NCBI GenBank assembly: GCA_024691475.1
Contig: JAILNP010000092.1
Coordinates: 1-22,092, forward strand
Origin: Denitrobacterium sp024691475
GTDB lineage: Bacteria; Actinomycetota; Coriobacteriia; Coriobacteriales; Eggerthellaceae
Length of the DNA stretch: 22,092 bases
Reading direction: 5' to 3'
The translations under genes and the position numbers were made by a program. Position 1 is the first letter of the stretch; every line of letters begins with the position of its first letter. Shown here one piece after another: positions 7,517 to 16,700 of the stretch. The notes beneath the pieces are model-generated. The model did not search any database, was not told the origin of the DNA, and saw only the letters and a list, made by a program, of their open reading frames with translations.

Positions 7517-7615
7517 GAAAGAACCTCCTAGAGTTTGCGAATGGAGCCTTCTATCCGAACACGCAGACCGATTTCCTCTTCGGCCCACGACGTCGACCTG
7601 AAACCATCTTCATCC

Positions 7616-7621
7616 ATTATC
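7616..7621 (-). promoter_or_regulatory. Possible -10 box upstream of aldA
   Basis: Read on the minus strand this is GATAAT, about 100 bases before the aldA start, in the 162-bp gap after the ferredoxin gene. I find no good -35 box at 16-18 bases. It is the best promoter candidate in the gap but weak. Confidence 0.25.
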
Positions 7622-7678
7622 GTTAAACACCACTGAAGCAATTCTTACAGCTTCGTATCGTCTGGCGAACGCAAACTC

Positions 7679-8761
7679 CTAGCGGTCGAACACACACTCC
7701 TCACCCAACAGCGAGCCCATGATTCCCTTGGTCGCATTCCCGCTCCCCCGCTGAAAAGCAGGCTCCCGCAAAGGGATGCGATCAACGGCGCCATCGACAA
7801 GGCGACGCGCGTACACGCCTTCCGATATGGTTATCGCCCCCACGGGGCAAATGGATTCGCAGCACCGACACTTCACGCACAATCGCGGCTCATGCACCAA
7901 GCCAAACGCGCCATCGCCATCCCATTTCGAAATGGCGCCCGCCGGGCAGAACGTCGTGCACATGCGACATGACACGCACGCATCCTCGTCAATGGACACA
8001 TGCCCCCACAGCCGCGTCTCCACAAGCGCATCGGGCGCAGGACCCAGCGCGGAAAGGGCGCCCACAAGGCGCTTTCTGCGCGCGGGCGCATACTGCGGGA
8101 GCGTGCCATCGCGGCCCACTTTGGCATACGCACGGCTACCATCGAGCGTGCCGGGGGCATGCTTTCCCACGGGCTCCAGAGGAGCGGCATCACCGCACGC
8201 GGCTTCGGCCGTCTCAAGGCGAACGCGGGGGTATACCCCCCACGAGGAAAGCAGGGCGTTGGATGATTCGACAACGCATTGTGCGACGTCAAAACCCGTT
8301 TTATGGGCACACTGCTCGCACGCGCCATGTACCAGAGAAATCTCACGCGCTCCGGGCATGGCCAAAGCGCTCACGAGCAGGCTTTCGTCAACGCGACCCA
8401 GACACTTTACACCCACGGCATCCGACGAATCATGCGCTTCCTGACAAGCAATCTGCGCACAACCGCCTTGCCGTTTCAACGCACGTCGCACTTCGTCAAA
8501 CAGGCGATGGTCATCCTCCTCGCGCACTTCAAGCGCACACGTCGGACAAGCGGTTGCGCAGGTACCGCAATCAACGCACTTCTCCTCGTCGACGCATATG
8601 GAGTCATTCGCGATAGAAATGGCCCCCGACGTGCACACGTCCGCACATCGTAGGCATTCCGCATTGCGATTTCGCACGAGCACGCAGCGCTGGGGATGAA
8701 CGACAACGCTGCCACCCTCAAGGGACACTAAGGACCCGTACATCTTCTCTACGCTTTGCAT
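7679..8761 (-). CDS. Soluble four-cluster [4Fe-4S] ferredoxin-type protein with MvhD-like centre
   Basis: The 360-residue protein has two pairs of ferredoxin motifs with a central domain. The N-terminal pair is a variant (Cys26, then CLRCADVC) and a standard CVDCGTCATACPTC; the C-terminal pair is CVSCRMCTTFCP and CVKCRCCESICP. The middle region contains VKCLGRVDESLLVSAL and LVHGACEQCAHKTGFD, reminiscent of the small iron-sulfur MvhD family that passes electrons between hydrogenases or dehydrogenases and their partners. No signal peptide or membrane helix is visible, so it should be cytoplasmic. The ATG at 8761 is preceded by AGGTGAG. As the last gene of the respiratory locus it may deliver cytoplasmic electrons to the NapH-like protein. 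The exact role is unknown. Confidence 0.82.
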   Translation of the reverse strand: MQSVEKMYGSLVSLEGGSVVVHPQRCVLVRNRNAECLRCADVCTSGAISIANDSICVDEEKCVDCGTCATACPTCALEVREEDDHRLFDEVRRALKRQGGCAQIACQEAHDSSDAVGVKCLGRVDESLLVSALAMPGAREISLVHGACEQCAHKTGFDVAQCVVESSNALLSSWGVYPRVRLETAEAACGDAAPLEPVGKHAPGTLDGSRAYAKVGRDGTLPQYAPARRKRLVGALSALGPAPDALVETRLWGHVSIDEDACVSCRMCTTFCPAGAISKWDGDGAFGLVHEPRLCVKCRCCESICPVGAITISEGVYARRLVDGAVDRIPLREPAFQRGSGNATKGIMGSLLGEECVFDR

Positions 8762-8882
8762 CTTTCTCACCTTGTTCGAACTCGCGCGGCATCGCCCGCG
8801 CATGGAACGGCTCGGCCAACTCCAAAACCAAGCCGCCCCGTACGCGAACGATCCCGCACGCGCATCATCATCTCAAGAACGC

Positions 8883-9812
8883 CTAAGCGTCTTTGCCTTC
8901 ATCACGCTGCTCGCCATCACGCGAAAGGAAGGGCATGTGCACGGCAGACGCAGGACATGCATCCACGCAGGCGCCGCATTTCGTGCACTCGTGCATGCCC
9001 GCGCCAAGCTGAGGATTATGGGGGTCGATACCCACCTCACAGACGGCCGCGCACCTTCCGCACGTCGCCCCCTGAGTATCCACCAAGCACTTCGAACGAT
9101 CGACGCGCGGACGCCACGTGCGATTCAGGCGCCCCACCAAGCTCATGAGGCTCGCAACGGGGCAGACATGGCTGCACCACTTGCGGAAGAACACCACTTC
9201 AATGGCAAGCAACACCGGAATTAACACGACCGACCACGTAACATCACCGCTGCCGAATAGAGCGATGAGCACGAAGAGCCCCGCGAACGTTAGGCCTATG
9301 GGACATATGAGGCAAAATACGGGGAAACCGAAAATGGCCGCCGAGAGCAAGGCCCCGCCCAAGACGAAATGTCTCGTCGGCGCGGGAGCGCCGCCGCAAG
9401 CCGCACCCTTTCCGCATGAAGACGAAAGCAAGCGCTTCTCGCTCTTCGTGAGGGGTGCCACACCCCCATCTTCGACCCCGCCATCGGGAGTCGCATTCCG
9501 CTCGCCCTTAGCCTCGCGCTTGGAGAGGATGCCACGCAGCTTGCCCAAAATGGGCACGGGGCACACCCACGCGCAGAACGCACGTCCAACAATTGCGATA
9601 CCCACAACCGCCAGCAGCAAGCTGATAAGGGCATGGGGCACAAGCGTCTTCGAGGCGATCATCGTGCTCAACGCACCCACGGGGCAAAGCAAGGCGATAT
9701 CGCGCCATCCAATGGCCGACAATTTTCCCAGCCCCACATGGGCCACGTATGCAATGCCCGCTGCCGCCAGAACGATTACGGGCATGAGCACCCTGAGTTT
9801 CTTCCTATTCAT
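8883..9812 (-). CDS. NapH-like membrane ferredoxin / quinol dehydrogenase subunit
   Basis: The 309-residue protein combines membrane helices with Fe-S motifs. It begins with a short charged stretch and a helix (VLMPVIVLAAAGIAYV). Paired cysteine-proline motifs sit at the membrane faces: LLCPVGALST, CAWVCPVPIL, CLICPIGL and CSHVCPVASL. The C-terminal cytoplasmic part carries two cluster motifs, CGRCAAVCEVGI and CTKCGACVDACP. This is the NapH/MauN plan; NapH oxidises quinol and passes electrons with NapG to a periplasmic acceptor. A hydrophilic insert of about 45 residues, with Cys in SSSCGKGAACGG, separates the two membrane halves. It lies 13 bases downstream of the NapG-like gene, so the two are surely co-transcribed. 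Its direct electron acceptor here is unknown. Confidence 0.87.
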   Translation of the reverse strand: MNRKKLRVLMPVIVLAAAGIAYVAHVGLGKLSAIGWRDIALLCPVGALSTMIASKTLVPHALISLLLAVVGIAIVGRAFCAWVCPVPILGKLRGILSKREAKGERNATPDGGVEDGGVAPLTKSEKRLLSSSCGKGAACGGAPAPTRHFVLGGALLSAAIFGFPVFCLICPIGLTFAGLFVLIALFGSGDVTWSVVLIPVLLAIEVVFFRKWCSHVCPVASLMSLVGRLNRTWRPRVDRSKCLVDTQGATCGRCAAVCEVGIDPHNPQLGAGMHECTKCGACVDACPASAVHMPFLSRDGEQRDEGKDA

Positions 9813-9825
9813 TGCACCACGCGCC

Positions 9826-10482
9826 TTACTCGACGAATTGCGATTCGGGAACCACGACGATAGCCCTGCTGGTAGCGCCTTCGGAAAGCGAACCCTCCTG
9901 CATGCTCACGCAGACGCTCTGGCAGGCTCCGCAACCGTTGCACGCATCGGGGATGACGTACGGTCGACCCGTCTCATCAAGCTCGATGGCGCCATAGGGG
10001 CACGCATCGTAGCAGTAACGGCACCCCGTAAGGCGGTACCCCAGGCACCATTCACGCACGATAACCGCCTTGCCCAGTACCAGGCTCTGCGAAAGAGGCT
10101 TGCCTGCTTCCAGGCTCGAGCGCAGCGAAAGCGCACCCGTGGGACAATGAAGCACGCACAGGGGGTCTCCCCCGTTCTCCTCTTCGCAGAAGTCGCACCA
10201 TCCCCGATCGAACGAAGCAACGGGCGTGCGCACCGTAAGCAGGCCATCTTCGACATGTTGCGCTGCGATAGCCCCCTTGGGGCACGCCTCCACACATCGT
10301 TGGCATCGAATGCATGCCCCCACCAGGGCATCCTCATCCTGGCCTCCGGGAGGGCGCACATGCGCAGACTCGGGCACGAACTTCAACGTACCCAACGCCA
10401 GCATACTCGCGGCCCCTACCGCACCCGCGCAAAGCATCCTGCGCGAAAGCGTTGCGCCACCATTCGACAGAGAATCAGCCAT
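9826..10482 (-). CDS. NapG-like exported four-cluster ferredoxin
   Basis: The 218-residue protein begins with a twin-arginine signal (SRRMLCAGAVGAASMLALG, Arg14-Arg15) and should be exported folded. Four [4Fe-4S] motifs follow: CIRCQRCVEACPKGAI, a split CDFCEEENGGDPLCVLHC, CLGYRLTGCRYCYDACPYGAI and CNGCGACQSVC. This order matches NapG/MauM-type proteins, which work with NapH to move electrons from quinol to a periplasmic reductase. No periplasmic nitrate reductase is in the window, so the partner may be the DmsA-like enzyme of this locus. It starts 15 bases after the TorD gene stop. Confidence 0.88.
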   Translation of the reverse strand: MADSLSNGGATLSRRMLCAGAVGAASMLALGTLKFVPESAHVRPPGGQDEDALVGACIRCQRCVEACPKGAIAAQHVEDGLLTVRTPVASFDRGWCDFCEEENGGDPLCVLHCPTGALSLRSSLEAGKPLSQSLVLGKAVIVREWCLGYRLTGCRYCYDACPYGAIELDETGRPYVIPDACNGCGACQSVCVSMQEGSLSEGATSRAIVVVPESQFVE

Positions 10483-10496
10483 TACCGCTCCTACCG

Positions 10497-11168
10497 CTAC
10501 GACGCCAGCACTTCGCCGACGAACTGCCTATCAGCCTCCAGGAACCCGTCGGTCACATCCGCCAGACCGCGATACAAGTCAGTCTTCGCGAAACGACGCA
10601 TGTCGGACGTGAGCATGGGCGTCCACACGAGCACATGCTCATCAAGGAACGAGCGTTGCTTCTGGAGCAGAGCTGCGGCAACGTTTTCGTCTCCCTCTTC
10701 GAGCGCCTGCGCAATGCGCTCGGAGAGCACTTGCAAATATTCGAGCTCCAGGGCGATATGATCCTCGCCCTCGCGCCAGTCCTTCTGCTTCTCAAGGCCA
10801 GCCTGACGGTAGATTTCGAGCACCTCGTCACGAGCCTCCTGCATGAGCAGGCGCTTCGGGCTCGTGTACACGCTCTCGAAGGGATGAGCTGCCGAATAGC
10901 TATCCACCCCCACGCCGTAGAAGACGTTGAAGTAGTCAACGGCAAGCTCGGTAAGGGAGCCATCCCACATACCCGCAACGTACGACGCCATGCGGGCGTT
11001 GCCCTCGTCAATCGCGTCGCTTCCCGTCTTCACGGGGAAATGCATCTCCTTGAGCTGCCCCGCGAAATCCGCGTCCACTTCCACGCGGAACAGACGAGAC
11101 AGGAACCCATACGTCGCTGCACGCTCCTCGTTTATTTGTATCATCTGGGCATATTCCTGCTGGGACAT
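10497..11168 (-). CDS. TorD/DmsD-family molybdoenzyme maturation chaperone
   Basis: The 223-residue, mostly helical cytoplasmic protein fits the TorD/DmsD/NarJ chaperone family. The family-typical centre is YFNVFYGVGVDSYSAAHPFE, followed by SVYTSPKRLL and a helix ending in EIYRQAGL. Such proteins bind the Tat signal peptide of their molybdoenzyme and hold back export until the cofactor is in place; the client here is most likely the DmsA-like subunit, which has a Tat signal. An in-frame ATG further upstream would overlap the preceding gene, so I start at the ATG at 11168, two bases after that gene's stop. AGGAG lies within the end of the upstream gene, suggesting coupling. Confidence 0.88.
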   Translation of the reverse strand: MSQQEYAQMIQINEERAATYGFLSRLFRVEVDADFAGQLKEMHFPVKTGSDAIDEGNARMASYVAGMWDGSLTELAVDYFNVFYGVGVDSYSAAHPFESVYTSPKRLLMQEARDEVLEIYRQAGLEKQKDWREGEDHIALELEYLQVLSERIAQALEEGDENVAAALLQKQRSFLDEHVLVWTPMLTSDMRRFAKTDLYRGLADVTDGFLEADRQFVGEVLAS

Positions 11169-11170
11169 CG

Positions 11171-11980
11171 CTATCGCGCTCCTTCCGTCATAGGCTCCGC
11201 CTGGCATGCGTCATCGATATCGCGAAGCGCCTTCGCCCCCAATTCGGTGGCAAACCAGGCCCCGCGCCATTCCAGCGCATTCACGTCATGGAGACGTTGC
11301 ACGAACAACGTGCAACTGCGCTTCGGACGCTGCAGCAGCGGATCGCGATCGAGCGCCGCCATAAGCGTGGGAGCCTTCACGCCCTCTTCGCGACTTGCCA
11401 TACGCAAGACGCTGCGATAGATAGGCAGGTATACAGCGTCGGCTTCGAGCAATTTTTCCAGCTCAGCCGAGTAGTTTTCACTTGGAATGGCAGCCAGCCC
11501 ATCGGGCGTGGCAAGCCAGTACGCATCTTGTTCGGCCGAGGCGCGCAGATAGCGCGCATCGCCATCGCTCACTTCCTCGAGCGTTTCATCGGGGTCGTAG
11601 GGAAACCCCCGCTCATCCACACGCTCGAGCGCGCCCGCTCGCTGGAGCAATGAACACAGACGTCCCGCGTCGAACACCGATGCATTACCCCGCTGGGCTT
11701 CTTCCACCACCTCGCGTACGCGCTCGTACGGAGCGGGCTCGGCGCATGCACCCAGAATTCCCAGGCACGTGGCACGCTGCGAACCCAGGCGGTCGAGCAA
11801 CTCGGCAATGCGGACCGAAGCCGGACGCGTATCGTCGCGCGGAACGGAGATGGGGTTGGGATTGTAGTCATGCCTTTGGGGGACCTGGTCCCCGCCGTCA
11901 TCTTCGAAGACGTCGGCTTCGCAGGCAAAGGGATCGAAGCCGGTTTCAAGGGACTGTTTGGAAACAGCCATATCGCTCAT
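11171..11980 (-). CDS. Unrecognised 269-aa protein of the molybdoenzyme locus
   Basis: I do not recognise this protein family. It has an acidic, probably disordered N-terminus of about 50 residues, then two helical blocks (roughly 54-130 and 185-262), each ending in a short strand-like segment: GALERVDERGFPYD and NALEWRGAWFATEL. That layout resembles two tandem winged-helix domains. It lacks membrane helices, a signal peptide and clustered Cys motifs. AAGGAGG lies properly before the ATG at 11980. It directly precedes the TorD gene (two-base gap), so it probably acts in maturation or control of the same enzyme; this is inferred only from position. A structure prediction would be more telling than sequence. 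Confidence 0.75.
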   Translation of the reverse strand: MSDMAVSKQSLETGFDPFACEADVFEDDGGDQVPQRHDYNPNPISVPRDDTRPASVRIAELLDRLGSQRATCLGILGACAEPAPYERVREVVEEAQRGNASVFDAGRLCSLLQRAGALERVDERGFPYDPDETLEEVSDGDARYLRASAEQDAYWLATPDGLAAIPSENYSAELEKLLEADAVYLPIYRSVLRMASREEGVKAPTLMAALDRDPLLQRPKRSCTLFVQRLHDVNALEWRGAWFATELGAKALRDIDDACQAEPMTEGAR

Positions 11981-12109
11981 ATGCGCTCCTCCTTCAAGAA
12001 GCCCAAGCGAACCGCACCCGAAGGTGCCAAAACGGTTACTGCCATATGGGCCGTTCGCACCACGCGCCAGAATGACGAGATTGGCGAGAGCGGACCATGC
12101 CAACGAAAC

Positions 12110-12153
12110 GCAAGCGCCGCTGGTTGCTTGGAGTTGGTTGTAGCGGCGCTTGC
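12110..12153. terminator. 12-bp perfect hairpin in the gap after the DmsC-like gene
   Basis: GCAAGCGCCGCT (12110-12121) pairs exactly with 12142-12153. On the plus strand it is followed by CGGATTTTT, the shape of an intrinsic terminator, yet all nearby genes are on the minus strand. On the minus strand the following bases are GTTTCGTTGG, only moderately U-rich. It may end antisense transcripts or partly end the dmsABC-like transcript. Confidence 0.5.
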
Positions 12154-12164
12154 CGGATTTTTAC

Positions 12165-12196
12165 CCTGCGCCCCGGGGAGGGGGTCGGGGCGCAGG
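12165..12196. repeat. 10-bp perfect GC-rich hairpin behind the DmsC-like gene
   Basis: CCTGCGCCCC (12165-12174) pairs with GGGGCGCAGG (12187-12196), 16 bases past the stop of the anchor-subunit gene in its reading direction. No T-run follows on the minus strand. With the adjacent 12-bp hairpin it separates the catalytic genes from the accessory genes and may protect the 3' end of the upstream mRNA. Confidence 0.55.
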
Positions 12197-12211
12197 CGGG
12201 AGAAAAAGGGC

Positions 12212-13087
12212 CTAGTAGAACATGAACACGCTCATACCCGTTTGGTAGAACACGACGCGCAGGCAAATCGCCCCGACGAAGGCAGCCGCCACTGCGATTG
12301 CGCCCCACGTCTTCCAGTCGCTTTTCTTCTTGCCCAGCACGGCGCTCACAATGGGCACCAGCAGGCCAACGGCCACAACGCCTAGCCACAGGACCGCCGC
12401 GCTTTCATTCGCAAACGGGCTTGTGAAAGACTGGAGCTCTTTCATGGGATGCGTCAGGTCGAAGTAGTGCTCCACCTGAACGAAAAGCCCGCCAATCGTT
12501 GAGAGGAAGACCAGGTAGGCTGCCGAGCAAACGGCGTTTACCACCGAGCCGCCAAATACGAGCGAAGCGCAGAATTCATCAGACTCGCCCTTCAGGGCCG
12601 CGAAGAGCGCCATGGTGGCAGGGCCCAGAATGCAGGCGTTGCCCAGGACGGCGCAGATCCACAGCAGCGAATTCCACGCGGGACGCGATGCCATCACGTA
12701 GCTATGAGCCATCACGATAACCAGCGCAGCCGACGCAACAACGGACAGAATGCACAGCCACGAGGGCAGCTTCGCCTCCTCGGAGCCAGCACGACGCAGC
12801 AACACGAAGTAGGCAACCATTAGCACGGCCACCACAACGATGGCGATAAGCTCTTGCGTAATGCCGCTCGTGATGTGGCCGAAGCCGTTGAAGATGCGCT
12901 CCCAATGCTGCAGGTGGAAGAACACGGCGATACCGCCAATCACCAGCAACGCGGCGGAGGTGGCAAGCGCGGGAACCTGCGACTGGGACGCCCTGCCCTT
13001 GAAGGCAAGCAGCGCCTGCGTCGCAAACAGCCCAGCAGACCACGCCACGAACACCGTGAATAGAATCAAAGGCCATTGCAGCTCCAT
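12212..13087 (-). CDS. DmsC-like quinol-oxidising membrane anchor subunit
   Basis: The 291-residue protein has eight hydrophobic segments, as in E. coli DmsC (287 residues), and should span the membrane eight times. It starts PLILFTVFVAWSAGLFATQA and ends with CLRVVFYQTGMSVFMFY. The segment GGIAVFFHLQHWERIFNGFG between helices 2 and 3, with His residues near the outer face, fits the quinol-site region of the family. It takes electrons from menaquinol and passes them to the ferredoxin subunit. Its ATG overlaps the upstream stop by one base (TAATG), so the two are translationally coupled. No Cys-cluster or haem-binding CxxCH is present. Confidence 0.9.
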   Translation of the reverse strand: MELQWPLILFTVFVAWSAGLFATQALLAFKGRASQSQVPALATSAALLVIGGIAVFFHLQHWERIFNGFGHITSGITQELIAIVVVAVLMVAYFVLLRRAGSEEAKLPSWLCILSVVASAALVIVMAHSYVMASRPAWNSLLWICAVLGNACILGPATMALFAALKGESDEFCASLVFGGSVVNAVCSAAYLVFLSTIGGLFVQVEHYFDLTHPMKELQSFTSPFANESAAVLWLGVVAVGLLVPIVSAVLGKKKSDWKTWGAIAVAAAFVGAICLRVVFYQTGMSVFMFY

Positions 13088-13749
13088 TACTCTTCCCCCT
13101 TCCAGTCACGGTCGCGCAGGATGTACAGGAGGTTCGGGCCATTGCCCACATCGGGCAGATGATGCACCTGGTCCTCGGTAAACGATTCGGCGAAGTCGCC
13201 GAGCTTCACGCGGTTGCCCTTGTACAGGCTGTCGTAGCTGCGGTCGACGTCGTAGCCCACAGCCGGGGCTTCGAAGGTCTCGATGCCCTTGTCCAGGTCA
13301 CCGAAGAAACGCGCCCTGCCACCGCATTGGGCGACGCACTGGGGCAGGCCACCCTGCGCGGTAATCTGGTCGCACATGGTGCATTTTTCGACCACGCGCT
13401 CGGATTCGTTCAAGTAGCGCACGTTGTACGGGCAGGCCATAACGCAGAACTGGCAGCCAATGCACTTGGACTTGTCGATTTGCACGGTGCCGTTTTCCGT
13501 CTTATGACTGGCCTGCGTGGGACATACCTTCACGCATTCCGGATCCTCGCAATGCTGGCACTGCACGCACAGGTAGTACATTTCCACATCGTGGTCGTCT
13601 TTGTAATCGGCCTTCTTCGACGGGCCAATGCGCAGAATCTTGTTCCAGTAGCTGCCCACGGGCACGCCATTCGCCACTTTGCAGGCGACCATGCACGCCA
13701 TGCAGCCCACGCACCGGTTCAAGTCGGTGACGATTGCATTTCGAGCCAT
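13087..13749 (-). CDS. DmsB-like four-cluster ferredoxin subunit
   Basis: The 220-residue electron-transfer subunit carries four Cys motifs in the DmsB/NrfC order: CVGCMACMVACKVANGVP, CVQCQHCEDPECVKVCP, CIGCQFCVMACPYNVRYL, and CTMCDQI with the later CVAQC. It links the catalytic subunit to the membrane anchor. There is no signal peptide, as expected because such subunits are carried out with the Tat-tagged catalytic subunit. The ATG is preceded by AAGGAGG, which lies across the end of the upstream gene, three bases after whose stop it begins. The fourth motif of DmsB-type proteins can vary with redox partner; nothing here looks damaged. Confidence 0.92.
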   Translation of the reverse strand: MARNAIVTDLNRCVGCMACMVACKVANGVPVGSYWNKILRIGPSKKADYKDDHDVEMYYLCVQCQHCEDPECVKVCPTQASHKTENGTVQIDKSKCIGCQFCVMACPYNVRYLNESERVVEKCTMCDQITAQGGLPQCVAQCGGRARFFGDLDKGIETFEAPAVGYDVDRSYDSLYKGNRVKLGDFAESFTEDQVHHLPDVGNGPNLLYILRDRDWKGEE

Positions 13750-13752
13750 CTC

Positions 13753-16700
13753 TTACGCCTCCTTCCGGATGTCGTAGTCGGGAAGCCACGCCTTCAGACG
13801 CGGATCGCTGCTATCGCAGATGATCTGCGTACCATCTTCATCGGCGCAGGGAATGGGATTGCCGTTGGGACTATTCTCCGCCGTGGCCTTGTAGATCTTC
13901 GCAGGCACGCCACGCATGTGGCTACTGCCGATGAACTTGTCCTGCCCATGCGGATCCCAAATGCATTCGATGTTGCTCAAATTGAACCCATGGGTGGGCG
14001 CGGGCAGTTCGGGGAACCACCAAGCATGCTCGGCGTTCGCCCAGCCCTTGCGGATGCCGTAGTACAGGTCGACACACTGGCGCACCTTGCCCCATTCCGT
14101 TTCGACCCAGGCCCAATCGCCCTGTTCCAGACCCAGTTCCTTGGCATCGTCGGGATGCATTTCCAAACGGGGCACCGGCCACAGCTCGCGACACCAGGGA
14201 AGCTGTCGATGCTCGCTGTGGAAGTACACGGGAATGCGCCTGCCCGTGGTAAGCAAGATGGGATACTCCTTGCGGTCGGGGCCGCTGAAGCTATTCGCCT
14301 CTTCGTAATGAGGCATCATCTCGTAGATGACATCGAACTTGCCGGGTTCAAATTCGTTTGCCTTATCCAGGCAGAACGTTTCGAAGCCCATCGACCAGAA
14401 CTCAACGAGCGCGTTAGGCGTGGGGCACCCGAAATTCGCAACGGGCTTGCCCGTTTCCTTGTCCATGCTCCACGGGGCGGCCGTACAAGCGTCCTTGCCC
14501 ATGCGCATGTAGCCCGTTTCGAAGCGACGATACGTGCCCCAACGGTCGGGCTCCACCACCTTGGCATTGATCCAGCCGTTTTCCTGGAAGTCCTTGCGGA
14601 AGTCCTCGTAGTGTTCCCACTTGCATCCGGCATAGCGCTCGGCGAAACCGCTCTTCTCATTATGGGCCTGGAACCAGTCTTCCAGGCGATCCAGATGGTG
14701 GTACGCACCAGGGCCCTTGCCCGCAATGTCCGTCCAGATACCGTTGATGTTGCCCTTCTTCTCCATGCCTTCCCACAGAAGACGCAGGATGTCGTAGTCG
14801 AACTTGGTATCGGCGGGAGGTTCGATGGCCTGCTGGGTAAGGCCAATGCCACCGCTGGCACCCTGGCTCACGCGCACGCACGAAAGCTCGAGCCAGTGCT
14901 GGCACGGCAGAATAATGTCGGCCATTTCGGTACCCGGATGGTGGAACATGTTGATATCCACCCAGAAATCCAGCTTCGAAAGGGCTTCCCAGGCCAGCGT
15001 GGCGTTGCTCTGGTTCATGAACGAACCGCTCTCGTTGATGCCGCCCTTGATGGGGTACGGCTTCTCGGTAAGAACCGCTTCCCACAAGCTCGTAGCGTCG
15101 GCCCATTCGTTGTAGTACGCCGTGATGGGGAACTTGTCGGCGCCCACCATGTTGTCGAGCACTTCGTAGCGATCGGGAATGTTGGTGGGATCGACCTGCG
15201 CATCGGGCAGGTACGGAATGGGCATGCCCAGACCCTTCAGCTGCCACTTCACCTCTTGCGGCATATTCGAACCCGGGGCAAACGACGATTGCTCGTCCAC
15301 GGGCGTGCGCGTAAGACCACGATTGCCCGCGGGCCCGTCGAAATTGCCCGTGATATACGAAAGATGCAGAATAGCGCGTACCGTCTGCGAGCACGTACCC
15401 TCCTGGTCGATGGAAAGGCCCAGGTGCAAACCGCCATTGCCATACGTCTGGCCCGCGGGACGCGTAGCCCATACCAGGCACGCCTCCTCGATTAGGCTCG
15501 CATCGCAGCCGGTCTTCTCCTCGGCCCATTCGGGCGTGCAGTCCTTCACGCTCTCCACCAGGTAGCTCCATACGGGGCGTACCTTATGCGTAGTGCCATC
15601 GGCCAACGTGATGGTGTGCGTACCTTCCATATCGAAGTCGATGCCAGCATCTTCCAGCTCGTGATACGAAAGCGGAGGCAGGTAGCCTTCCTGGCTCGTG
15701 CCCTTGTATACGACTTCCATTTCGGAACGGTCGGGCGCCACGTGGTTGCAGCCTTCCCACTGGGTCGTTTCCACGTCCCAGTACACAAGACCACCCTCGC
15801 CGTTGTTCGCTTTCTTATTCCACGCATAGAACTTGTAGGGGCTGCCACCCTCCACCAGGTCGCTCTCCTTCAGCAGGCGCGTCTTGAGCTTCGTGCCCGT
15901 CACGAATGCCGGAGCCGCGGTGAGCGGAGTGGAAAGATCCCAGTAGCGGCCGCCCGTGGGCTCCATATCCTCAACCACAAGCAGGGGTGCATCGGTCCAG
16001 CGCTTTACGAACTTCCAGTCCACGAGGTCGTTCTTGATGACCAGGTTGGTCCATGCCAAGGCGATGGCACAGTCGCTGCCCGGACGCACGTTCAGCCAGT
16101 AATCGGCTTCCTTGCCCGTACCCGAAAGACGCGAATCGATGCAGATGTGCACATCCGCTTCGGTCATCTTGTCGACGATGTTGCGGCAACTGTCGTCGTA
16201 GTTGCTGTTTTCGGGCGACGTGCCCCACTGCACGTACACGCGCGGTCCGTCGCGCAGGGCCATCCACGGCGCGCCATCGACCGAGGAAATCCAACCCATC
16301 AAACGGCGTGGACCCTTGCAGATCTCGCTTGCCACATGGGCGTTGGGCGTATCGAACAGCCACTTCAACGTTGCATACGGGCCGTACACCCACTGGCGCG
16401 ACGTACCGCACATGTTGAAGATGGACTGCCCACCGTACTGATTGATAATCTCGGTGAACTTCTCGGACATCGTCTCGATGGCCTCGTCCCAGCTGATTCG
16501 CACCCAGCCCGGATCCTCGCCCTTCGGGTTCGTGCGCTTCAGGGGATGATAGATGCGGGCGGGATGATATGCCGCCTGCAAGCTTGCCTGTCCCTTGCTG
16601 CAGTGATTGCCCGAAGACTGGAACGAACTCTGGTCTCCCTCGGTTTTCACGGCACGACCGTTTTCGACGGTCACCCAAACGCCGCATTCCATCTTGCCGC

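Noticed and set aside
7531..7678. Inverted GAGTTTGCG (7531-7539) and CGCAAACTC (7670-7678) flanking the aldA upstream region
   Set aside because: Only nine bases with a 130-bp spacer, and the second arm touches the end of a coding frame; too weak to report as an element.
9118..10761. 547-codon open frame on the plus strand opposite the NapH/NapG/TorD genes
   Set aside because: Its product is Arg/Pro/Ala-rich with no domain or ribosome site, and the minus-strand genes are certain.
12081..12103. TTGGC-N13-GCCAA dyad upstream of the unrecognised 269-aa gene
   Set aside because: Five-base arms are expected by chance, and no promoter elements are nearby.
13159..15495. 778-codon open frame on the plus strand opposite the DmsB- and DmsA-like genes
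   Set aside because: It is the antisense of two clear Fe-S/Mo genes; its product is His/Ala/Val-rich without recognisable motifs. Long antisense frames are common in GC-rich coding DNA.
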